Shown here one piece after another: positions 1 to 5,000 of a stretch of 5,000 nucleotides of DNA. Each line of letters starts with the position of its first letter. The first letter of the stretch is position 1. Made by a program: the position numbers and the translations under genes. Origin of the DNA: Halomonas halophila (lineage in GTDB: Bacteria > Pseudomonadota > Gammaproteobacteria > Pseudomonadales > Halomonadaceae); contig DJIP01000282.1 of the NCBI GenBank assembly GCA_002433675.1, positions 1 through 5,000 on the forward strand, written 5' to 3'. Below the pieces are notes generated by a model. That model saw nothing but the letters and a program-made list of their open reading frames with translations. It made no database searches and was not told the origin of the DNA.

Positions 1-12
1 GGGCGACAAGGG

Positions 13-711
13 TCAGCGCGCCTGACGGCGCCGCTCGGCCATGGCAACCATCAGCGCACGGGAGCGCAGCGGACGGTCGCCCAGCAGCGGCGCCAGGGCC
101 GCACGCGACAGCGCCTTGGCCGGCCCGGCGAGCCCTGCCTCGCCCCAGTCGGCCCCGGCCAGCAGGCGCAGGGTGCGCCCGTCGATGCCGCGGTCGCTGG
201 CGACAAAGGCCCGGCTGCCGGGCTCGAAGCGGTAGCGCCGCTGGGGGTCCAGGCCACCACCGTCGGGCGTGGTGAAACGCGGCGCGGCGTCCAGCGCATC
301 GAGCAGCGCAAACTCCAGTCGACGCAGGGCCGCGGCACGAGAGGCCGGCGTCGCCAACTCGTCCAGCGCCGAGGTGTAAAAGGCGAACACCTGCCCCACC
401 GGCAACTCCACCGGCAGCAGTCGGGTCAGCAATTCGTTGGCGTAAAGACCGCACAGTAGCCCCTCGCCGGCGAGCATCGCCGCCGGGCCACGGGACTCGA
501 TCAGCCGCAGTCGCTTGAGCTCGCGCTCGCCCTGCCAGGTCAGGTGCAGGGGCGCGAAGGGCTGCATCTGGCTGCGCGAGCGACTACCGGGGCGCTGCAC
601 GCCCTGGGCCACGGCGCGCACACGGCCGTGGTCGAGGGTCAGCAGTTCGACCAGCGCACTGGTCTCGCGGTAGGGACGCTTGTGGAGCAGAAAGGCGGGC
701 TGCGGCTGCAT
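13..711 (-). CDS. recO: DNA repair protein RecO
   Basis: Recombination mediator of the RecF pathway: it binds SSB and single-stranded DNA, acts with RecR to load RecA at gaps, and can anneal complementary strands. The 232 residues are close to E. coli RecO (242). The N-terminal OB-fold opens with the conserved LHKRPYRETS (9-18), then HGRVRAVAQG (28-37) and QMQPFAPL (48-55). The helical domain contains GLYANELLTRLLP (88-100) and LRRLEFALLDAL. The C-terminal part keeps YRFEPGSRAFVAS and PLRSRALM. It lacks the Cys zinc cluster known in some RecO proteins, as does the E. coli one. ATG 711-709 is the only start candidate before an in-frame TGA at 741-739, and the N-terminus aligns with known RecO starts. 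Its ribosome binding site is poor (GGGA, 5-base spacer) and sits in a palindrome. It follows era by 79 bases. The stop is TGA at 15-13, so the gene is complete. Sequence conservation in this family is low, but the motifs are clear. Confidence 0.95.
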   Translation of the reverse strand: MQPQPAFLLHKRPYRETSALVELLTLDHGRVRAVAQGVQRPGSRSRSQMQPFAPLHLTWQGERELKRLRLIESRGPAAMLAGEGLLCGLYANELLTRLLPVELPVGQVFAFYTSALDELATPASRAAALRRLEFALLDALDAAPRFTTPDGGGLDPQRRYRFEPGSRAFVASDRGIDGRTLRLLAGADWGEAGLAGPAKALSRAALAPLLGDRPLRSRALMVAMAERRRQAR

Positions 712-730
712 GGGGATCCCGACGTCGGGG
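712..730 (-). promoter_or_regulatory. Palindrome overlapping the recO ribosome binding site
   Basis: Just upstream of the recO ATG the minus strand carries a perfect 12-base palindrome, cccgacgtcggg (718-729), overlapping a second 8-base palindrome, gggatccc (713-720). The only Shine-Dalgarno-like bases, GGGA at 720-717 with a 5-base spacer, fall inside them. In RNA, CCCG (729-726) can pair with CGGG (721-718) around an ACGU loop, which would hide the GGG. The symmetry is seen directly; an effect on recO translation is inference. Confidence 0.45.
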
Positions 731-752
731 CAACAGGATCACAACAGGACCA
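731..752. repeat. 11-base tandem repeat, two copies, in the era-recO gap
   Basis: On the plus strand, caacaggatca (731-741) is followed directly by caacaggacca (742-752), differing at one position. In addition, caggatca (734-741) is the perfect complement of tgatcctg (763-770), so an 8-bp stem with a 21-base loop is possible in the transcript. No U-run follows it. The repeat is visible; no function can be assigned. Confidence 0.6.
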
Positions 753-759
753 TCGTCAT
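739..759 (-). other. Possible six-codon mini-ORF upstream of recO
   Basis: Reading ATG ACG ATG GTC CTG TTG TGA on the minus strand (peptide MTMVLL), preceded by AGGA at 769-766 with a 6-base spacer, a better initiation context than recO has. It is in the same frame as recO and ends 27 bases before the recO ATG. It could be a leader peptide or help deliver ribosomes to recO, but an ORF this short easily arises by chance. Confidence 0.2.
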
Positions 760-790
760 CGATGATCCTGCCGGTGCGCGGGTGAAGGAC

Positions 791-1690
791 TCAGTCGAGG
801 TCGTAGCCGAGGCTCTTGAGGGCGCGTTCGTCGTCGGACCAGCCACGCTTGACCTTGACCCACAGGTTGAGCATGACCTTCTTGTCCAGCGCCCGTTCCA
901 TATCCAGACGTGCCTCACGGCCGATCTTCTTGATGCGATCGCCGCTGTCGCCGATCAGGATCTTCTTCTGGCCCTGACGCTCGACCAGGATCAGCGCGCT
1001 GATGTGCACCACCCGAGCCTCGTCACGAAACTCCTCGATCTCGACGGTCATCTGATAAGGCAGCTCGTCGCCAAGCTGGCGCATGACCTTCTCGCGCACC
1101 ATCTCGGCGGCCAGAAAGCGCATGCTCTTGTCGGTGACCTGATCTTCCGGGAAGAAGTGGATCCCCTCGGGCAGGTGCTTGTCGATCTCGGCCTCGAGCT
1201 CCGGCACATTGGTACCGTGCTGGGCGGCGATCGGCACTACCGCGGCGAACTCGCGCTTGTTGCCGAGCTCGGCCAACCACGGCAGCAGGGTGGCCTTGTC
1301 CTGCAGGCGGTCCACCTTGTTGACCGCCAGGATCACCGGCGCCTCGACGTTGGCCAGACGGTCCAGCACGATCTGGTCTTCTTCGGTCCAGCGGGTGCGG
1401 TCGACCAGAAAGACCACGCAATCCACGTCTCGCAGGGCCTGCACCGCCGCCTGGTTCATGAAGCGGTTGATCGCCTTGTTGCGGTCCTTGCCGAGGATAT
1501 GGATACCCGGCGTGTCGACGAAGATGGCCTGGGCGTCGCCCTCGGTCTTGATCCCTAGCACCTGGTGGCGGGTGGTCTGCGGCCGCCGCGAGGTGATCGA
1601 GATCTTCTGCCCGAGAATACGGTTCATCAGGGTGGACTTGCCGACGTTGGGACGGCCGACAATGGCCACGAATCCACAGGTCTGACTCAT
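791..1690 (-). CDS. era: GTPase Era, 30S ribosomal subunit assembly factor
   Basis: Ras-like GTPase with a C-terminal KH domain that binds the 3' end of 16S rRNA during 30S maturation; it is membrane-associated and essential in many bacteria. The 299 residues match the family (E. coli 301). G1 GRPNVGKS is at 12-19, G2 in RPQTTRH (36-42), G3 DTPG at 59-62, and G4 NKVD at 124-127. The KH domain carries [12 protein letters not shown] with its GxxG turn at 247-250, then WVKVKRGW and [11 protein letters not shown] near the C-terminus. Two deviations: the G5 loop reads PIAAQHG, with Ala155 where Ser is usual, and the KH turn is GDSG, with Ser249 where Lys is common. The rest is conserved, so I expect a functional protein. 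The ATG overlaps the rnc stop as ATGA, and AAGGGAG lies 7 bases upstream inside rnc, indicating translational coupling. Pairing with rnc fits the shared role in ribosome maturation. Confidence 0.98.
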   Translation of the reverse strand: MSQTCGFVAIVGRPNVGKSTLMNRILGQKISITSRRPQTTRHQVLGIKTEGDAQAIFVDTPGIHILGKDRNKAINRFMNQAAVQALRDVDCVVFLVDRTRWTEEDQIVLDRLANVEAPVILAVNKVDRLQDKATLLPWLAELGNKREFAAVVPIAAQHGTNVPELEAEIDKHLPEGIHFFPEDQVTDKSMRFLAAEMVREKVMRQLGDELPYQMTVEIEEFRDEARVVHISALILVERQGQKKILIGDSGDRIKKIGREARLDMERALDKKVMLNLWVKVKRGWSDDERALKSLGYDLD

Positions 1691-2376
1691 GCGCTGACTC
1701 CCTTGGGATCGAGGCGTTGCAGGGCGCTTTCAGCGGCCATCTGTTCGGCGTGGCGGCGGCTGGCGCCGGTGCCGACGGTGTGTTCGTCGAGCATCTCGAC
1801 ATGGCACTCCACGGTGAAGGTCTGGGCGTGGGCCTCGCCTTCCACCGAGGTCACCTCGTAGCGAGGCAGCGGTGCCTGACGCGACTGCAGAAACTCCTGC
1901 AGGCGGGTCTTGGGGTCCTTCTGGGACTGCTTGAGGTCGATGCGCGCCAGGCGCTCCTCGAACCAGGCCAGCACCCGCGCGCGTACCGCGTCCATGCCGG
2001 CGTCCAGGTAGATGGCGCCAATCACCGCCTCGACGGCGTCAGCGAGGATCGATTCACGCCGATGGCCGCCACTTTTCATCTCGCCGGAACCCAGGCGCAG
2101 GCATTCGCCAAAGCGCATCTCCCGGGCCAGTTCCGCCAGGGTCTGGCCCTTGACCAGGCGCGCCCTCAGGCGCGACAGCTGGCCCTCGCGGGCTTCCGGA
2201 AAGCGCGCGAACAGCGCCTCGGCGATGACAAAATTGACGATCGAATCACCCAGGAACTCGAGGCGTTCGTTGTTGCGCCCACCGAAGCTACGGTGGGTCA
2301 TGGCCAGCTCCAGCAGACTCGCGTCCTGGAATTCATGGCCGATGCGGCGACTGAAGGGGGTCAGGGAATTGCTCAC
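1687..2376 (-). CDS. rnc: Ribonuclease III
   Basis: Double-strand-specific endoribonuclease that processes the rRNA precursor and many mRNAs as a homodimer. The 229 residues fit the family (E. coli 226). The catalytic domain covers about 1-147. The signature [10 protein letters not shown] starts at residue 36, with metal-binding Glu37, Glu40 and Asp44; the second acidic pair is Asp113 and Glu116 in [12 protein letters not shown], so the active site is intact. The double-stranded RNA-binding domain runs from [11 protein letters not shown] (154-164) to [15 protein letters not shown] (202-216). The start is GTG at 2376-2374: an in-frame TGA at 2394-2392 lies only five codons upstream, there is no other start between, and AGGAG precedes the GTG by 4 bases. 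Its 3' end overlaps era by 4 bases. It follows lepB after 57 bases, with no DUF4845 gene between them. In E. coli rnc is autoregulated by cleavage of its own leader; no comparable long stem is obvious in the 57-base gap. Confidence 0.98.
   Translation of the reverse strand: MSNSLTPFSRRIGHEFQDASLLELAMTHRSFGGRNNERLEFLGDSIVNFVIAEALFARFPEAREGQLSRLRARLVKGQTLAELAREMRFGECLRLGSGEMKSGGHRRESILADAVEAVIGAIYLDAGMDAVRARVLAWFEERLARIDLKQSQKDPKTRLQEFLQSRQAPLPRYEVTSVEGEAHAQTFTVECHVEMLDEHTVGTGASRRHAEQMAAESALQRLDPKGVSA
1698..1704 (-). promoter_or_regulatory. Ribosome binding site of era inside the end of rnc
   Basis: AAGGGAG on the minus strand, 7 bases before the era ATG and within the last codons of rnc. With the 4-base ATGA overlap it allows both independent initiation and coupling to rnc translation. 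Confidence 0.8.
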
Positions 2377-2380
2377 GACG

Positions 2381-2385
2381 CTCCT
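2381..2385 (-). promoter_or_regulatory. Ribosome binding site deciding the rnc GTG start
   Basis: AGGAG on the minus strand, 4 bases before the GTG at 2376-2374. The spacer is shorter than typical, but an in-frame TGA at 2394-2392 rules out a longer protein and the next Met is residue 26, inside the conserved catalytic domain. This fixes the unusual start codon. Confidence 0.8.
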
Positions 2386-2433
2386 GTTAACTCAATGTGC
2401 TGACGGTGGAAGACCCAAGCGGCGCTGAAACGA

Positions 2434-3237
2434 TCACGGGATCGTCCTCACGCTGGAAAAGCTCGGCAGTCCACCGTCCCAATGCATCCATACAGCGAAG
2501 GCCTTGCCGACGATGTTGGCTTCCGGGATAAAGCCCCAGTAGCGGCTGTCATTGGAGTGGTCCCGGTTGTCGCCCATGGCGAAGTACATGCCCTCGGGCA
2601 CCACGACGTCGTGGACCAGCGGGCCGGGATCGCGGGGATTATTGTAGATCTGATGCTGATGTTCGCCCAACTGCTCGGAGAACAGCAACTCGCCCGGCGC
2701 GCTGTCGGGCGCGTCGTCGAGCAGTGTCTTGGGTACCGGCTCGCCGTTGACATAGAGCTGCTTGTCGACGTAGCGAAGGGTATCGCCGGGCAGCGCCACC
2801 ACGCGCTTGATGAAGTTCACCGCCGGGTCCTGGGGATAGCGGAAGACCATGACATCACCCCGCTCCGGCTCGTTCAGATCGAGGATCTTGGTGTTGGCCA
2901 CCGGCAGCCTCAGGCCGTAGGTGAACTTGTTGACCAGGATGAAGTCGCCGACCTCCAGCGTCGGACGCATGGAGCCTGACGGAATCTGGAATGGCTCCAC
3001 CACGAAGCTTCTGAGCACCAGCACCACCAGCAGCACCGGAAAGAACGACTTGGCGTAGTCCACCGGCCAGGGCTCCTTGCGCGAAAGCTCCCGAGCAGAC
3101 AGATCCACCCCTTCGGTGGCGCCGGTGTCGGCAGCTGCGGTGACGGCTTGACGCCGCGGGCGCCACCAGACCAGGTCGAGCAGCCAGATCAGACCAGTGA
3201 CGGCGACCGCGATCACCAGCAGCAGGGAGAAGTCCAT
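2434..3237 (-). CDS. lepB: Signal peptidase I (LepB)
   Basis: Inner-membrane serine protease that removes signal peptides from exported preproteins, using a Ser-Lys dyad facing the periplasm. From the ATG at 3237 it is 267 residues. Hydrophobic segment 1 spans about 4-24, a charged cytoplasmic loop about 26-62, and hydrophobic segment 2 about 64-80. Box B PSGSMRPT (86-93) holds nucleophile Ser89. Box C is RGDVMVFRYP (126-135). Box D FIKRVVALPGDT (142-153) holds general base Lys144. Box E MGDNRDHSNDSRYWGFIP is at 221-238. These catalytic positions almost match E. coli Ser90/Lys145; the protein is shorter than E. coli LepB (324) mainly in its periplasmic part. The frame also opens to a TTG at 3285 (283 residues). 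I prefer the ATG because it places the first membrane segment at the very N-terminus and the TTG abuts a hairpin. The ribosome binding site is weak (TGGA at 3250-3247, 9-base spacer). It lies 93 bases after lepA. Confidence 0.97.
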   Translation of the reverse strand: MDFSLLLVIAVAVTGLIWLLDLVWWRPRRQAVTAAADTGATEGVDLSARELSRKEPWPVDYAKSFFPVLLVVLVLRSFVVEPFQIPSGSMRPTLEVGDFILVNKFTYGLRLPVANTKILDLNEPERGDVMVFRYPQDPAVNFIKRVVALPGDTLRYVDKQLYVNGEPVPKTLLDDAPDSAPGELLFSEQLGEHQHQIYNNPRDPGPLVHDVVVPEGMYFAMGDNRDHSNDSRYWGFIPEANIVGKAFAVWMHWDGGLPSFSSVRTIP

Positions 3238-3286
3238 ATCAGTGTTTCCAGGTGGCTTGTAAGACGGTATCTGAGGGAGGGGCAAG

Positions 3287-3311
3287 CCGTCCCGGCGTCA
3301 CACCGGGACGG
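3287..3311 (-). promoter_or_regulatory. GC-rich hairpin between lepA and lepB
   Basis: A perfect 9-bp inverted repeat: arm ccgtcccgg at 3287-3295 and its complement at 3303-3311, separated by 7 bases. In the transcript the loop reads UGUGACG, and a G-U plus a G-C pair could extend the stem to 11 pairs with a UGA loop. It begins 19 bases after the lepA stop and ends about 49 bases before the lepB ATG. The bases that follow (CUUGCCCCUCCC) contain no U-run, so it is not a standard intrinsic terminator. It may protect the lepA 3' end, cause partial attenuation, or be an RNA processing site; which of these is inference. Confidence 0.6.
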
Positions 3312-3330
3312 ATCGACCGCCGCTGGGGCA

Positions 3331-5000
3331 TCAGTCGTTCACCTTGAGCACGGCGAGGAAGGCGTCCTGGGGGATCTCCACGCGACCGACCTGCTTCATC
3401 CGCTTCTTGCCGGCCTTCTGCTTCTCGAGCAGCTTCTTCTTGCGGGTCATGTCGCCACCGTAGCACTTGGCGGTCACATTCTTGCGCAGCGCCTTGACCG
3501 TGGAACGGGCCACGACCTGACCACCGATGGCGGCCTGGATCGCCACGTCGAACATCTGACGCGGGATCAGCTCCTTCATCTTCTCGACCAGCACGCGGCC
3601 GCGGCTGTGGGCATGATCGCGGTGGATGATCACCGCCAGGGCGTCGACCCGATCGCCGTTGATCAGCACGTCGAGGCGTACCAGCTTGGCCGCCTCGAAG
3701 CGCTCGAAGTTGTACTCGAGCGAAGCATAGCCCTTGGAGATGGACTTGAGCCTGTCGAAGAAGTCCATGACGACTTCGCTCATCGGCAATTCGTAGGTCA
3801 GCTGGATCTGGCTACCCAGGAACAGCATGTCCTTCTGGGTACCGCGACGCAGCTCGCACTCGCTGATGACGTTGCCGACGAACTCCTGGGGCACCAGGAT
3901 GCTGGCGCGCACGATGGGCTCGCGCATCTCTTCGACGTCGGCCATGTCCGGCAGCTTGGACGGGTTGGAGACGTAGTTCACGTCACCGTTCTTCATGGCC
4001 AGTTCGTAGACCACCGTCGGCGCGGTGGTCAACAGGTCCAGATCGTACTCGCGCTCCAGACGCTCCTGCACGATCTCCATGTGCAGGGTGCCGAGGAAGC
4101 CGACGCGGAAACCGAAGCCCAGGGCGTCGGAGTTTTCCGGCTCGTAGTCCAGCGAAGCGTCGTTGAGCGCCAGCTTCTCGAGGGCGTCGCGGAAGTCTTC
4201 GTAGTCGTCGGCGCTGACCGGGAACATGCCGGCGTAGACCTGGGGCTTGACCTTCTGGAAGCCCGGCAGGCGCTTGACGTCCGGGGTCTTGGCGTGGGAA
4301 ATGGTATCCCCCACCGGCGCCCCTTGAATGTCCTTGATGCCGGCCACCACGAAGCCCACCTCACCGGCGCGCAGGATATCGGTCTCCTTGCGCAGCGGGG
4401 TGAAGATGCCGACCTCGTTGGCCTGCCAGTCACGTCCGGTGGACAGGATGCGAATCTTGTCGCCCTTCTTGAGCACGCCGTCGAAGATCCGCACCAGCGA
4501 CACCACGCCCAGGTAGTTGTCGAACCAGGAGTCGATGATCAGCGCCTGCAGCGGCTTCTCGGGGTCACCCTTGGGCGGCGGAATATCACGCACCAGACGT
4601 TCGAGCAGCGCATCGATGCCCAGACCACTCTTGGCCGACACCTGGCAGGCGTCGGTGGCGTCCAGGCCGATGATCTCCTCGACCTCGTGGGCGACCTTGT
4701 CGGGGTCCGCCTGGGGCAGGTCCATCTTGTTGAGCACCGGCAACACCTCGAGCCCCTGCTCGATGGCGGTGTAGCAGTTGGCCACCGACTGGGCCTCGAC
4801 GCCCTGGGCGGCGTCCACCACCAGCAGTGCGCCCTCGCAGGCATACAGCGAGCGTGACACCTCGTAGGAGAAGTCGACGTGTCCCGGGGTATCGATGAAG
4901 TTGAGCTGGTAGGTCTCGCCATCATTGGCATGGTAGTCCAGCGTCACCGACTGGGCCTTGATGGTGATACCGCGCTCACGTTCCAGATCCATGGAGTCCA
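3331..5000 (-). CDS. lepA: Elongation factor 4 (LepA), 5' end cut off by the window edge
   Basis: Ribosome-associated translational GTPase of the EF-G/EF-Tu class; family work links it to back-translocation of stalled ribosomes and to 30S biogenesis. The reading frame stays open to base 5000, where the residues before the first visible Met read (L/V)-D-S, as in E. coli LepA just before its Met44. So about 41 N-terminal residues, including the G1 P-loop, lie outside; about 555 residues are visible, consistent with the usual length near 600. Numbered from that Met (codon 4992-4990): switch I stretch RGITIKAQS at 7-15, G3 DTPGH at 34-38, G4 NKMD at 88-91, G5 SAK following CQV. The C-terminal LepA-specific domain ends in the typical basic run [27 protein letters not shown] and GKKRMKQ. 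TGA stop at 3333-3331. It is first of the five visible genes. No frameshift or missing motif is seen. Identification is essentially certain. Confidence 0.98.
   Translation of the reverse strand, partial: DSMDLERERGITIKAQSVTLDYHANDGETYQLNFIDTPGHVDFSYEVSRSLYACEGALLVVDAAQGVEAQSVANCYTAIEQGLEVLPVLNKMDLPQADPDKVAHEVEEIIGLDATDACQVSAKSGLGIDALLERLVRDIPPPKGDPEKPLQALIIDSWFDNYLGVVSLVRIFDGVLKKGDKIRILSTGRDWQANEVGIFTPLRKETDILRAGEVGFVVAGIKDIQGAPVGDTISHAKTPDVKRLPGFQKVKPQVYAGMFPVSADDYEDFRDALEKLALNDASLDYEPENSDALGFGFRVGFLGTLHMEIVQERLEREYDLDLLTTAPTVVYELAMKNGDVNYVSNPSKLPDMADVEEMREPIVRASILVPQEFVGNVISECELRRGTQKDMLFLGSQIQLTYELPMSEVVMDFFDRLKSISKGYASLEYNFERFEAAKLVRLDVLINGDRVDALAVIIHRDHAHSRGRVLVEKMKELIPRQMFDVAIQAAIGGQVVARSTVKALRKNVTAKCYGGDMTRKKKLLEKQKAGKKRMKQVGRVEIPQDAFLAVLKVND

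Noticed and set aside
1..12. The start of a pdxJ gene after recO, expected from gene order in relatives.
   Set aside because: Only 12 bases remain and they contain no ATG or recognisable PdxJ N-terminal codons; a TTG there cannot be judged.
734..770. An intrinsic terminator between era and recO, based on the 8-bp stem.
   Set aside because: The 21-base loop is long, the stem is only moderately G+C rich and no U-run follows on the minus strand.
680..1558. A 292-codon open frame on the plus strand, opposite era.
   Set aside because: Antisense shadow of era with no recognisable motif; the same compositional explanation applies.
1023..1802. A 259-codon minus-strand frame overlapping era and the end of rnc.
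   Set aside because: Out-of-frame reading of era with Pro/Arg/Gly-rich, low-complexity translation; era in the correct frame has all its GTPase motifs.
2390..2420. A possible promoter for rnc (TTGGGT about 17 bases before TTGAGT).
   Set aside because: No acceptable -10 box; rnc is more simply read from the upstream operon transcript.
3255..3285. A possible promoter for lepB (TTGCCC, 17-base spacer, TTACAA) on the minus strand.
   Set aside because: The -10 element matches the sigma-70 consensus poorly and a G+C-rich gap gives such partial matches by chance.
3148..4857. A 569-codon open frame on the plus strand, opposite lepA and the 5' part of lepB.
   Set aside because: It mirrors the lepA codons in G+C-rich DNA, is rich in His, Asp, Leu and Val as expected for an antisense shadow, shows no recognisable domain, and crosses the lepA-lepB gap. 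LepA on the other strand is unambiguous.

Overview
The window is a compact run of five housekeeping genes, all on the minus strand, so transcription runs from high to low coordinates: lepA (5' end cut off by the window edge), lepB, rnc, era, recO. The DNA is G+C rich, with many long non-genic frames mirrored on the opposite strand. The lepA-lepB-rnc-era-recO order and the protein sequences point to a gammaproteobacterium. The wording of LepA, Era and RecO looks most like a Halomonas- or Pseudomonas-type organism (my impression from memory, not a search). Pseudomonads usually carry a small DUF4845 gene between lepB and rnc, and it is absent here.

Layout: 5000-3331 lepA (elongation factor 4, partial). 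3330-3238 gap with a strong GC hairpin but no U-run. 3237-2434 lepB (signal peptidase I). 2433-2377 short gap with the rnc ribosome binding site. 2376-1687 rnc (RNase III, GTG start). 1690-791 era (GTPase), overlapping rnc by 4 bases as ATGA. 790-712 gap with an 11-base tandem repeat, a six-codon mini-ORF and a palindrome over the recO ribosome binding site. 711-13 recO. Bases 1-12 are downstream of recO and hold nothing callable; pdxJ often follows in related genomes but is not visible.

Working together: LepA acts on translating ribosomes, LepB cleaves signal peptides of exported proteins at the inner membrane, RNase III and Era act on rRNA maturation and 30S assembly, and RecO works in RecF-pathway recombinational repair. 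The tight spacing and the rnc/era overlap fit one polycistronic unit whose main promoter lies upstream of the window.

I see no mobile element, CRISPR array, RNA gene, phage gene or foreign-looking block, and no sign of an undescribed system. The findings are small: structure in two intergenic gaps, start-site questions, and two unusual residues in Era motifs.
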